A DNA stretch of 64,000 nt, taken from positions 310,001 through 374,000 of the forward strand of contig JANFAH010000016.1 in the NCBI GenBank assembly GCA_024663395.1, written 5' to 3'. The translations under genes and the position numbers were made by a program. Position 1 is the first letter of the stretch. The number at the start of each line of letters is the position of its first letter. The notes beneath the pieces are model-generated. The model saw only the letters and a program-made list of their open reading frames with translations. It had not been told where the DNA came from and made no database searches. Below, piece by piece: positions 26,621 through 37,450 of the stretch. Source of the stretch: Pisolithus tinctorius (taxonomy: Eukaryota; Basidiomycota; Agaricomycetes; Boletales; Pisolithaceae).

Positions 26621-26861
26621 TAATGAAGTTATGAGTATCTACACTACATCAGTACCAAGTAAACAAATGTAAGTATAGGTATGCTCACCTCAGTGTACAA
26701 AGTAGTCACTGAGGTGGAAAAGAATGGTGTGGAAAATTTATAGTACTGTAATTAGTAGGCATGGTGACATCAGAATTTAATTCTGAGGGTTGGGGGGAAA
26801 CTCCAAGCCCTCTGGGTGAAACTCTGAGAGGTTACTGTAATTCTGGAATGCATTCTCAACA
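26621..26861 (-). repeat. 3' LTR of element A (241 bp)
   Basis: On the minus strand it runs TGTTGAGAATGC...CTTCATTA and is preceded by the polypurine tract GAGGGGGAG. It is 51 bp shorter than the 5' LTR because one tandem unit beginning TAATGAAGTTATGAG (plus strand) is missing. Confidence 0.88.
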
Positions 26862-27742
26862 CTCCCCCTCAATTGGAATGAAGTCTGAGTGCAGATGCAA
26901 AGTGTTTCACCTTGATGCTAGGTAAAGGTTTGGTAAGGGTATCGGCAACCATGTCATCAGTAGGACAATAAATTAAATGAAAGGAATGATTTTCCACAGC
27001 AAAACAAATGAAATGGTATTGTATATCGATGTGCTTGGTGTGAGCATGATAACTGCCATCCTTGGTGAGTGTGATGGCAGATTGGCTGTTGGAATATAGT
27101 GGGATAGGATATTTGAGTGGTAGGAAAACTTCCCCAATGAGTTGTCAAAGCCACAGGCCCTCTTTGGCTGCATGAGTTGCTGTGATGTACTCTGCTTCAG
27201 CAGTCAAGAGTGTTATGAGTTCTTGTTTCTGTGAAGCCCAACTGATAGCTCCTCCATCCAGTAGATAGGCATATCCACTTATAGCACATCAATGCTCCTG
27301 CAAAGCTCCATCTGCATTAGTATAGCCCTCAAGGCCTTGTTCTGTATTTCTGAACATCAAAGTGAGCACTTTTGTGCCTGCAATATACCTGTAGATTTGT
27401 TTTACAGCTTCCCAGTGAGTCATGTTGGGTGTGTTATTGAACTGCATGACTGTGGAGACAGTGAATGCAATGTCTGGATGTGTTCCAACAGCAAGGCGCA
27501 TGAGGGAGCCTACAGTGGCATGGTAGGGTACATTTTTCATGCATGCAGCTTCTTTGGCTGGCTGTGGAATTTCTCTGTGAGAGTTTTATTCTGAGGTCCA
27601 TTGGAATTGCAGCAGGCTTGCAGTCAGTGAGGTTATATTTCATCAGAATGGCCTCAACATAGGACTGCTGGGATAATGATATGGTGCAGGTTTCTCTATT
27701 CTGTGTCACCTTCATTCCAAGTAGCCAACTGATAGGCCCTAG
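26862..27742 (-). pseudogene. element A: end of RT and RNase H
   Basis: Minus-strand remnants corresponding to the 3' part of a Copia pol: a NLGPISWLLGMKV segment, KNVPYHATVGSLMRLAV, HPDIAFTVSTV, and HWEAVKQIYRYI, followed by a degraded RNase H with in-frame stops. It is aligned by eye with the plus-strand copy in element B (58600-59525). It is cut at 27743-27747 by solo LTR S1. Confidence 0.8.
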
Positions 27743-27747
27743 GTTGG

Positions 27748-28632
27748 TGTCATGCCCATGACTCTTGGACTCAATCCTGGTCCAGTCTGGACCCATAGCC
27801 CCTGACTCCAGTCAAGTCTGGTCCTAGTCTGGCCTAGAAAACCCAACTCTGGCCCTAGGAAACCCAACTCCAGTCTAAATAACTTAAGTCTGGTATTTTA
27901 CCCCTGTCTCCAGTCCATTCTGGCCTCCCAGCCTTGTGCTGCTCCACCCTGGTCCTCCCAGGTCCATGTCCAGGTCACCCAGACATAACCCCAGTCTGTT
28001 TTCCTTTGTTTGTACTATATTTAGTCTAGTCCTTTCATCTGACTTTTGCTTATGGTACAAACCTGTGTCCAACTCTGGTTATGCTGGTCACCCAGACTTA
28101 GACTATTAGTCTTGGCACAGCCTCTGTGGCTGTCCTCACCTTGCTAATCATCTCACTAATAGCTTATTAACAAGTCTGGCTTCATGTTCATTACTCTGGA
28201 CCAGCCTTGTGTATTTAACCCCAGTACATACTTCATAGCACTCCAGTCAGAATATCAATTCAGTATTACCCCTCAAGACTACTCTATAGCTAAGGCCAAG
28301 CCTTAAGCTATCCCTGGCCCCTGTCCTGGACCTCTCCCTGGCTTGCATAAGGGTACAGCACATAAGCTGAGACCAAGGGAGGTAGATCCAACCCCAGACT
28401 GGCTTCCCCCTGTGCACACCCCAAGACTGGTTGGTTTCCCATGCTACTGGTCTTGTTCCCATGCTCCCAGTCTTAAGTCTGGTCCTCCAGACTTAACCCC
28501 TGACCTCCAGCCCTAACTCTGGTCCAACCAGACTTGGCCCCTGTCTCCTGGCCTTGATTCTGGCCACCCAGACTTAGCCCCTGTCACCTGGTCTTGAAGC
28601 CCAGTCACCTGAGGGTAAACCCATACTTAACA
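27748..28632 (+). repeat. solo LTR S1 (885 bp)
   Basis: Begins TGTCATGCCCATGAC and ends TACTTAACA, flanked by perfect 5-bp duplications GTTGG (27743-27747 and 28633-28637) inside element A's RT. No internal coding sequence, so it is a solo LTR left by recombination. It is the same family as S2 (38558-39459), which it matches along its length. S1 has lost most CpGs that S2 retains. Orientation is arbitrary. Confidence 0.85.
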
Positions 28633-28637
28633 GTTGG

Positions 28638-28822
28638 AGATTTTAAAACAAGTGCTAATCTCCTGTTTGAATGAGTGAATTAACAATGGGGAACTGCCTG
28701 TTACAGTGCAGTCATCAACATGGCTGGCAAGGATGAGGATTTCTGGTCCTATGTGACTGTAGAGTACTCCCCAGTCTATGTGTGCCCTGGTGAGCCCAAG
28801 ATCTGTGAGAGTGGCACATAGC
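28638..28822 (-). pseudogene. element A: RT fragment between S1 and G2
   Basis: About 185 bp of Copia RT on the minus strand, trapped between two insertions. It corresponds to the segment after WYQKL in element B (about 58475-58660): it encodes a degraded DLGLTRAH...DWGVLYS...VDDCTVTGSSP stretch. Confidence 0.8.
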
Positions 28823-29407
28823 TGTCATGACCATGTCCAGACTACTCTAGACCAGCTCTACCCCAGTCTCAACCGGTGTCATCCAACCCTTGCCCCAGTC
28901 CCAGCCTTAACCCTTTGACCCAGAAATGTGTTAGCTCATGAGGCACTGCAAGGCAGTGCCCAATCAAGTTGTTTGCTCAGTTGGTACTGGGCTGGTGTAA
29001 CACCTGGCCCAGCCACTAGTCCTGCCCCAGTTCCCAGTAATCCTTTGTTCATACTCTTGCTTGATAATATTCTTTGTAACACTACTTACCAATATGTTTA
29101 CCAATCATCACTGTACCGGTGCAGACTGGTCTCTGGTGCTACGTTACACTTAGGTTACTTCTAGTATTTAAGCTGTAGGATAATCTGTTTTAGCCTCAGT
29201 CTGAAATCAATCTAGTCTTGTCTTAATCCAGTCCCTCTTGTTCTCTGTCTTCTACCTCTCAACTGGACTACGGCCCATGCAAGGGAATAGCACTGCACCA
29301 TCAGTTGCTAAGTCCAACAGTCCAAATCTCTTAGAACCTTGTATTACCCTCTGACCCCTGACTGGACTCTGGACTGGCCCTGGACTGGTGAAGACCTGGA
29401 CTTAACA
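28823..29407 (+). repeat. 5' LTR of G2 (585 bp)
   Basis: TGTCATGACC...GACTTAACA. Same length as the 3' LTR. Differences between the two are mostly pairs of CA in one copy against TG in the other, for instance CCAG versus CTGG near position 30 of the LTR. Confidence 0.9.
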
Positions 29408-29474
29408 GTATTTCAGACTCACACTTGTGTGGGTCACCACCCTTCTGTTCAAACCTCAGTATCACAGCCTTGGC

Positions 29475-30857
29475 ATGCCTACCCAAACCAGAACTCAAGC
29501 AGCACAGGCACATGCTACCACCAACCCAGATTCCACCTCAGCAGTCAACTTGTGCCATGCCACTGCCCTGGTGTCCTTAGGGACAGCCAGAAGGTCACCT
29601 GGTGAAGTCAACAACTTCAGGGGCTTCTCAGCCTGTAAATCCACTACTCCCACTCCTAATTGACCTCCCACACCCACCAATGATCTGGATGATGAACTGG
29701 ACCCGGACGAACCAGATGACTTCAATCCCAGGGGTAATGACCCCAGTGATGATGGTCCTGGCAACGATGGGCCGGGAGATGAACTGGACAATGACAATGA
29801 AGGACCCCTCCCAGAGGATGATGTTGAGCCAGGTGTAACTGTGCTAGACAACCTTGCCAAGGCCATCGAGCTTCTTGCATGCAATGCTTGCACCAGCTCT
29901 GAGTCCTCTTCTAGAACCAAGTTGTGTGAACTGGACACCTTTGATGGGACAGACCCAAAGAAGCTGTGCACTTTTCTTATCCAGTGCAAACTCAACTTCT
30001 GGGACTGGCCCCAGGCCTTTCAAAGTGACCAGGCTAAGGTCACCTTTGTACAGTCATTCCTGAAAGGGATGGCTCTCAAGTGGTTCAAACTGGACTTACT
30101 TGGGACTGAAGACCCAGAGGACTGGCCCTACTGGATGGACTCTTGGAAGGAGTTCATTATAGAACTTCAAACCACTTTCAGACCTCATGACCCAGTGGCT
30201 GACACTGAAAGCCAGCTGGACCACCTTCAGATGAAAGATAATCACCGGGTCAACAAGTACATGGTCGAGTTCAACTGGCTTGCCTCACAAGTCCAGGGAT
30301 ACAGTGATGGTGCCCTGTGCCACTTCTTTTACACCAGTCTCCCAGACTGCATCAAAGATGAGGTCTGCCAGGTTGGCAAACCAAGAACCCTGCATGAGCT
30401 TTGCCACCTGGCTCAGGAGATTGATGTGCATTACTGGGAGTGCAAAGAAGAGATTCAGCAGTCCAGTAAGCACAAGGGGTCATCCTCTGGTAACAAGTTG
30501 ACTCCCAACCCCAGTCACAACAACCAGTCTAAGCCTGGTCAAGAGAAGTCCAACACCAGCAATAATTCTGGAAATGGCAACTCTGGTAGCCAGCCCTCAT
30601 CCAAACCCACCTCAACCAGTCAGACCGGCTCTAACACACCCAAGCTGGACTTGAGCAAGTTAGGCAAAGACAGCAAGCTGACACCAGAGGAGTGCAAGTG
30701 TTGCAGAGACAATAATCTTTGCATGTTCTGTGGGGGCACCAGACACTTCACAGATAAGTGTCCTGAGAAAGCCAGCAAAGCCAAGGCTCATGTTGTGGCA
30801 ACCTCTGAGGCAGCACCGGCCTCAACCTCGGGCTCTGCCCCCAAGGCAAAAAAATAG
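29475..30857 (+). pseudogene. G2 gag with one premature stop
   Basis: The frame from ATG 29475 reads through to TAG at 30855-30857 except for one TGA at 29661-29663, in a context where CGA (Arg) would fit. Features in order: a Thr/Pro-rich start, an acidic region (DLDDELDPDEPDD), the retrotransposon Gag capsid domain (FDGTDPKKLCTFLIQC ... FVQSFLKGMALKWF ... LQTTFRPHDPVADTE), a Ser/Asn-rich linker, and a CX2CX4HX4C zinc knuckle (CMFCGGTRHFTDKC). It packages element RNA into virus-like particles in the cytoplasm. The stop truncates it after about 62 codons. Confidence 0.8.
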
Positions 30858-30916
30858 GTAGCAGCTCTCAGGACTCCACACAGACTGAGAGCTGCATTGA
30901 CTCTGGCTGTGCACTC

Positions 30917-33900
30917 ATGGAGGCTTGTCTCAATACATCTGCTCTTTCCAATCCAAATTCATTAACCCCCCATGTCTCTATTGTCAGTCACAATTTACCC
31001 TGGTTTCATACTCTAGTGGACTCTGGTTCCACACATAGCTTCATAGATAAAGATTTTGTTAATCAACACTCTTTTGCCCCTTACCCTGTGTCCCCTATCC
31101 AACTCTGGCTCTTTGATGGGTTGTCAAGTTTTGTTATCACTCAAGCAGTAGATCTTTCAGTTCAGTTTGCGACTGGCAATGTCACCCCAGTAACCCTGTT
31201 TCTAGCCCCATTGGATTCTGAATGTAAGATAGTCCTTGGACATGACTGGCTCACCTGCTACAATCCATCGATTGATTGGGTATTGAGCAGTCTAACTTTC
31301 TGGACATCTACAGGAGGAATGCCAACCCCATCAACACCCCCTGCCACACTGGTCTTAACCAGTCCTCCCAAACCCAGTCTACCTGACCAACCCAACCCCA
31401 GCCCTGCACCATCTGTACCATCTGTCAACTCACCAGTTCACACCCCCCTGAAAGCTCCCCCTATTGCCCTGATCAATGCAGCTGCATATGTACATGCTTG
31501 TAAGCTAGAAGGATCTACCCAATTCCAACTTCATCTACACCCACTAGACCTGGACCTGGCCTGGTCTGCCTCTACCAGTCCTGCACCAGACCTGGCCAGT
31601 GTACCAAAGGACTACCATGACTTTGCTGATGTCTTTAGCAAAGCCAAGGCTTCTACTCTCCCCCCACACTGGGAGTACAACCTTAAGATTGAATTGGAAG
31701 AGGGTACTACACCACCCATAGGAACCATCTACTTGCTGTCCCTGGTCAAGCTGCAAGCTCTCTGGGCCTTCATCAATGAAAACCTGACTACCAGTTTCAT
31801 CCAGCCCACTTCTTCCCCCTATGCTGCACTGGTCCTCTTCATAAAGAAGAAGGATGGTTCACTCTGGTTATGTGTTGACTTCCAGGGCCTTAACAAGCTC
31901 ACCAAGAAAGACCAGTACCCCCTACCATTAATATCTGACCTATTAGACTCCCCTAGTTGTGCCAAAATCTACACTAAAATTGACTTGAGGCACACATACC
32001 ACCTTGTCTGGATTGCACCTGGCAATGAGTGGAAAACAGCCTTTAGAATGTGCTATGGGTCTTATGAGTGGTTGGTGATGCCTTTTGGTCTTACCAATGC
32101 CCCAGCTGCCTTCCAGCAGTTCATCAATTCAGTCTTTGCAGATATGCTAGATGTCTGCATTGTCATCTACCTCAACGACATCTTAATCTACTCTGGAGAT
32201 GAATCATCACACAAGCAGCATGTCCAGGAGGTTCTTTGCTGGCTCCAGTTGCATGGCCTGTATGCCAAACCAGAGAAGTGCGAATTCCACTTGGACTCTG
32301 TGGAATATTTGGGTTACCACTTGTCCCCAACTGGCCTTACCATGTCCTCAGAAAAAGTCAAAGCTATCTGCAACTGGCCTGAGCCCTGGAAGGTAAAGGA
32401 CATTCAGTCCTTCCTGGGCTTCACCAACTTCTATCACTGGTTCATTTTTAACTACTTGGACATAGTGGTACCTTTAACCTGGTTGACATGCAAAGGTGCT
32501 CCCTGGAATTTCTCTGAGGAGTGCTGCCAGTCTTTCAACAAACTCAAGCAGGCCTTCACCACTGCCCTGGTCCTAACTCACTTCTCCCCAGATGCTCCTA
32601 TTACTGTCAAGACTGATGCATCTGATTATGCCATAGCTGGTATTTTGTCCATCACTGGTGGTGATGGTCAAATCCAGCTGGTCGCATTCTATTCTCATAC
32701 CCTGGCAGCCCTGGAGCTAAATTATGACACCCATGATAAGGAATTACTCACGATCTTCGAGGCATTCCGGACATGGCAGCATTACTTGGAAGGCTCTGCA
32801 GTACCAGTTGACATTGTCACTGATCACAAGAACCTGGAGTATTTCTCCACCTCAAAGCTGTTAACCTGGTGCCAGGCATGCTGGTCTGAGTTTTTGTCAC
32901 AGTTCAATATGGTTATCCAGTTCAGACCCAGTAAGCTTGGTGCTAAGCCTGATGCCCTAACTAGACGATGGGACATCTACCCCAGAGAGGGGGATAGCAA
33001 CTATGCCCAGGTCAACCCACAGAACCTCAGACCAGTCTTCACACAGGAACAGCTAGCCACCTCCCTGCGCACCACCTACCTTGAATACCTGGTCCTATGT
33101 GCTGTTGCACTGATGGACATGGAGAAGTTACACAATGATATCCTCTCAGCCCTACCCTCAGACCTGGTTGCCCAAGTCCAGTTCTCAGATACATCAGATT
33201 CCCAGTGGTCAGTTGATGACACCGGCTTCCTCTGCCTGGATGGCAGAATCTATGTACCAGACTCTAATGACCTTTGCCTTTGTGTCTTGAGGTTTAAACA
33301 TGATCACCCCTTGTCTGGCCACTTTGGCCAAAACAGAACTCTAGAACTCATCTGGCATGAATACACCTGGCCTGGCCTAAGGACATTTGTCAAGGACTAT
33401 GTCCAGTCTTGTACTACCTGTGCCCAGGCCAAGGTACCCTGCCACTGGCCTTTTGGCCTGCTCAAGCAGCTCCCCATGCCAGAGAAGCCATGGAATTCCA
33501 TTTTGATGGATTTCATAGAGCAACTCCCAGCCTCAACCAGCTTTACTGCCATTCTCATCATAGTCAACCAGCTTTCAAAGCAAGCCATCTTCATACCTAC
33601 TCACAACACCATCACAGCCCCTGAGCTCACCAAGCTCTTCCTCATGCACGTGTTCTCTAAGCATGGTATACTGGCCCATGTAACCTCAGACTGGGGATCA
33701 GAGTTCATATCCCACTTCTTCTGGTCTCTAGGTAAAGCTCTAGACATGCGTCTACATTTCACCTCCAGGTATCACCCAGAGGGGGATGGTCAGACAGAGC
33801 ACACCAATCAGACCCTTGAACAGTATCTCTGGGTCTACTGCAACTATCAGCAGGACAACTGGGCCAACTACTACTGCTAGCTGAGTTTGCCTACAACAAT

Positions 33901-34581
33901 GCACCCAGCACTATGACCAGAGTATCACCCTTCTTTGCTAATAAGGGTTACCACCCTAATATCTCAGTCTTCCCTGAGTGCAATCTCACATCCAACTGGG
34001 CTTGTGATTATGGAGTCAACTTAGATTCACTACACCAATAGCTTTGTGAAGAAATGGCTCTTGCCTAGCAACATTACCAAGGACTGGCAGATGCTAAGCA
34101 CATGCCAGCCCTGGACTTCAAAGTGGGTGACAGTGTCTATGTAAAAGCCAGGTATTTCCAGTCAACCCAGCCCTCCAAGAAGCTGAGTGAGAAGAACCTT
34201 GGGCCCTATCCCATAATAGCCCAGGCTGGCTCTCACTTGTTCACCCTGCATCTACCAGACTCTATGTGCACTGTACACCTGGTCTTCCACATATCCCAAC
34301 TTGAACCAGCCATCCCAAATACCATACCCAACTGGACTCAACCTCCACCCCCACCAGTAGATGTCAACAGCAACTTAGAATTCAAAGTAGTGGAAATACT
34401 CAATTCAAAGGTCAACTGGCACAGGAGGTGTTGGTTGCAGTACCTGGTCTGGTGGACCAGTTATGAGGGAACTGATGAAGAAACCACCTGGGTATTAGCA
34501 ACAGAGCTGGACAACACCTCAGAACTTGTCCAAGAATATCATGACTGGTACCCAGACAAGCCTGGTCCTTTCAAGAAATAA
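30917..34581 (+). pseudogene. G2 pol: protease, RT, RNase H, integrase, chromodomain
   Basis: The first frame (30917-33880) has the aspartic protease LVDSGSTHSFID, RT (LFIKKKDGSL ... MPFGLTNAPAAFQQF ... VIYLNDILIYS), RNase H (ITVKTDASDYAIAGIL), an HHCC-type integrase zinc region, and the integrase core. The RT active site reads YLND where the family has YLDD, and several expected Arg codons read Trp, Cys or Gln. A one-base deletion near 33867 shifts the frame, and two stops follow. The last frame (34102-34581) holds the integrase C-terminus and a chromodomain (VVEILNSKVN ... LQYLVWWTSYEGTDEETTW). The chromodomain places it in the chromovirus group that targets heterochromatin. Confidence 0.88.
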
Positions 34582-34767
34582 CATAGAACTGGTCTCAAGC
34601 TTCTTTTCCCCTTATCTGTCTCTCCTATCTCATAGTTACTATGTCTTGATTTCTTTACTTTTCTTTTATTTGCTTTCTTTCACACCTTAGGACCAGAACT
34701 GGGTGTTGGCATTGGCATTCACAGGTGTACACAACAAAAAGAATAACTACACTACATGCACACAACT

Positions 34768-35700
34768 TTAGACCTGGGACCCAGCAGAACTGGCACCAGT
34801 CTGGTCACCTGACTCAGACCAGGACTGGCTTTCCTCTTCTTCCTCCCTCAGCCCTGCCAGCTCTTCATCAAGCCTCTTGGCATCCCTGTCTTCGTTGTCA
34901 GTGGTGTCCTGGTCTGAGGGCATGTCTGGCACCAAAAACTCGAAATGTTCTTTGATGTAGGTTTCATAAGACTGGGTGAACTGGTAAAAGTTCCTCAAAG
35001 CCTCCTGCTGGGCCACAGTTAGGCCGACCACATTGTCAGCCACATGCTCCACTGCTTTGATCAGATGCTCCATCTGATCACTGGTGACAGGGCTGGCCCT
35101 GGTCTCTTCACTGGCCTTCTTCGTCAATGGCCCCTTGCCCACATCTTCTTCCTCATCACCTGCACCCTTGAGTACCTTGGTGGATGGGCACCTCAACCTC
35201 TTCTTCTTCTCCCTGGTGTGAGGGGAGGTCATGTCTGCTTTTCTCTTGCCCTTGTCTATGACTGGACCAGTACCTGTACTGGTCTCACCTTTGACTGGCC
35301 ACTGGCAATGCTCCTTGAGCTCATTGCACTAGTTGCAGGCCAGATGCTTTTTCTTGCTGTCAGTGTTGCACAGACAAGTTGTGTTCATCTGGGTGCAATG
35401 AAGACACCTGGGAGGTGGTCAGCCGGTCAACTACCAGTCACTTGGTCATTACTCACCAGGGGTTCATCACCTCCACATTTGACCTGGCCCCAGTCAAACT
35501 ACCCACCAGCTCTCAGCCACCTTCCTAGCCTCCTCAGCCTTATGTGTGGCCTCCAGCCTCTGTGCATGCCTTCTCTTCCTCAAGCTGGGCTTGCACTTGC
35601 CTTTCAGCCTCCAACCAGGCTTCCTCCTGCACCTTTGCTTTGTGCCTCTTGCACTCAGCCAGCTTTCCCCAGACCATGTTGCAATAAATGCAACCAGACA
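34768..35700 (-). CDS. G2 antisense accessory gene with Zn(2)Cys(6)-like cluster
   Basis: Runs opposite to gag-pol, between the chromodomain and the 3' LTR. Two exon blocks are joined by a 49-bp GT-AG intron at 35408-35456. The upstream block has a basic/Glu-rich coiled-coil-like part (AKVQEEAWLEAERQVQAQLEEE), with a frameshift near 35550. The downstream exon has cysteines spaced CX2CX6CX12CX2CX6C (from codon 35406), matching the Zn(2)Cys(6) pattern, interrupted by one TAG at 35329-35331 inside a CX2C pair. A KGKRKAD/KKKRLR basic segment, an acidic stretch and a helical C-terminus ending at 34768 follow. A DNA-binding regulatory role is inferred from the cluster. This copy is inactive. Confidence 0.6.
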
Positions 35701-35763
35701 GGGGATTGAACCCTGGACCTCCCAGGTTTCAACCAGGTGCTCTAACCACTGAGCTATTTGGTC
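35691..35763 (-). tRNA. tRNA-Phe(GAA)-like cloverleaf inside G2, probably a relic
   Basis: Exactly 73 nt fold as a canonical tRNA on the minus strand: acceptor GACCAAA/TCTGGTT (one A-C mismatch, one G-T), D arm GCTC-AGTGGTTA-GAGC, anticodon arm CCTGG-TTGAAAC-CTGGG (anticodon GAA), a 5-nt variable loop, and T arm CAGGG-TTCAATC-CCCTG. A and B boxes are recognisable; the B box has TTCAATC where TTCGATC is usual, consistent with CpG decay. It overlaps the upstream part of the antisense accessory gene. It could be a captured tRNA gene or a tRNA-derived promoter; whether it is transcribed cannot be told. Confidence 0.5.
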
Positions 35764-36094
35764 AAGGTATCTAGGCTTACTTGGTGTGGTTTAACCACCA
35801 AGTGCTAGTAGGGACTAGTGTTGCTGAGTGCTGGAGTATTACACCTGCAACAGACCACTTGTTTGTCATCATTGCTGCCTACCTGCAGCTTGATACTTGT
35901 CACCTGGGTCAGGTCAGGCAAGAGGTCTTGATTGTATGGCATCTGGGACCAGCGAGTAGACATGTTGAAGTGAAGAACCAAACCTGGGGTGGACCAGTCT
36001 TAAGTCCACTGGTTTTCAAGGTCAGACACAAAATTTTCATTCTCAGCATTGTCCTCATTGGAGCCTCATGGGCTTGGCTCCAAGAGGGGGATAC

Positions 36095-36679
36095 TGTCAT
36101 GACCATGTCCAGACTACTCTAGACTGGCTCTACCCTGGTCTCAACCGGTCTCATCCAACCCTTGCCCTGGTCCTGGCCTTAACCCTTTGACCCAGAAACA
36201 TGTTAGCTTGTGAGGCACTGCAAGGCAGTGCCCAATCAAGTTGTTCACTCAGTTGGTACCAGGCTGGTGTAACACCTGGCCCAGCCACTAGTCCTGCCCC
36301 AGTTCCCAGTAATCCTTTGTTCATACTCTTGCTTGATAATATTCTTTGTAACACTACTTACCAATATGTTTACCAATCATCACTGTACTGGTGCAGACTG
36401 GTCTCTGGTGCTACATTACACTTAGGTTACTTCTAGTATTTAAGCTGTAGGATAATCTGTTTTAGCCTCAGTCTGAAATCAATCTAGTCTTGTCTTAATC
36501 CAGTCCCTCTTGTTCTCTGTCTTCTACCTCTCAACTGGACTACAGCCCACACAAGGGAATAGCGCTGTGCCATCAGTCACGAAGTCCAACAGTCCAAATC
36601 TCTTAGAACCTTGTATTACCCTCTGACCCCCAACTGGACTCTGGACCAGCTCTGGACTGGTGAAGACCTGGACTTAACA
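36095..36679 (+). repeat. 3' LTR of G2 (585 bp)
   Basis: TGTCATGACC...GACTTAACA, immediately preceded by the purine tract CAAGAGGGGGATAC. Equal in length to the 5' LTR. Confidence 0.9.
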
Positions 36680-37094
36680 ATAGTTTCTGGTACCATCAAA
36701 GCACACCTTGTTTCAAGCCATATAATGTGACATCTAGCTTCCCAACTGGGCAGGAAAAATTCTGCCCTACAGCATAGCCCTCAGGGAGCTCCATATAGAT
36801 GTCTTCACCATCTCTGAGTTTTCCATTTAGGAATGCTGAGTGGAAATCAAATACATCAACATCCCAGTCATTGCATGTGGCAATTGCAAGTATGGTGTGA
36901 AGAGATGCAAGTCTAGTGACAGGAGCATAGGTTTCATCATAGTCAACACCCTGTATCTGAGAGTAGCCCTTAGTGACTAGGCAGGCCTTGTACTTCTCAA
37001 TTTCTCCAGCAGCATAGTGTTTGATCTTGAAGACCCATTTGCATCCTATGACATTTGCACCTTTTGGGCACTCAACAATGTCCCAGGTATGTGC
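36680..37094 (-). pseudogene. element A: RT N-terminal part
   Basis: Minus-strand Copia RT (HTWDIVECPKG ... VFKIKHYAAGEIEKYKA ... YDETYAPVTRLASLHTI ... VFDFHSAFLNGKL ... YGLKQGVL) with a stop before WYQKL. It is cut on the left by G2 and on the right by element B (duplication TGTGC at 37090-37094). Confidence 0.85.
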
Positions 37095-37386
37095 TGTCAA
37101 GAATGCGATCCAGAATTACAGTAGCATCTTGGAGTTTCACCCAGAGGGCTCGGAATTGTTCCCTGACCCTCGGAATTAAATTCCGATGCCATTACACTTA
37201 CTAATTATGGTACTATAAATTTTCTGCACCATTCTTTTCCACCTCAGTGACTACTTCATACACTGAGGTGAGTATAGCTAGATTCCTGCTCGTTTACTTG
37301 GTACTGACATAGTGTAGAAACTCATACCTTCGTTAGGTACTAATACAGTGACTACTTCATACACTGAGAAACTCATACCTTCATTA
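37095..37386 (+). repeat. 5' LTR of element B (292 bp)
   Basis: Starts TGTCAAGAATGC and ends CTTCATTA. It contains TATAAA at about 37214, a perfect 10-bp inverted repeat CACCTCAGTG/CACTGAGGTG (37240-37249 and 37261-37270), and a GTGAGT donor-like site next to the second arm. The primer-binding site GGTTATGAGCCC follows at once. Confidence 0.9.
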
Positions 37387-37398
37387 GGTTATGAGCCC
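37387..37398 (+). other. primer-binding site of element B (half-tRNA-iMet type)
   Basis: GGTTATGAGCCC is the reverse complement of GGGCTCATAACC, the conserved anticodon stem-loop of eukaryotic initiator tRNA-Met. This is the internal, half-molecule priming used by copia-like elements. The same motif lies next to element A's 5' LTR at about 63553-63564 (minus). Confidence 0.8.
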
Positions 37399-37450
37399 TG
37401 CTCTCACGCTCTAATTCTGAAAGAGTTAATACACAGCAACACTACCCACT

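Larger units (their letters stand above)
28823..36679 (+). mobile_element. Ty3/Gypsy chromovirus G2, full length, decayed
   Basis: 7.86 kb element with two 585-bp LTRs and the near-identical duplication ATAGC (28818-28822) / ATAGT (36680-36684), inserted in element A. Order: LTR, Gag with zinc knuckle, protease, RT, RNase H, integrase, chromodomain, antisense accessory gene, polypurine tract (CAAGAGGGGG), LTR. Coding frames hold several C-to-T/G-to-A type stops and one frameshift; it is inactive. Confidence 0.92.

Noticed and set aside
29495..29995. 166-codon minus-strand frame over G2 gag
   Set aside because: Ser-rich translation of the acidic coding strand of gag; no independent evidence.
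35044..35709. 221-codon plus-strand open frame near the 3' end of G2
   Set aside because: Complement of the antisense accessory gene and the tRNA-like sequence; Leu/Ser-rich with no recognisable motif.
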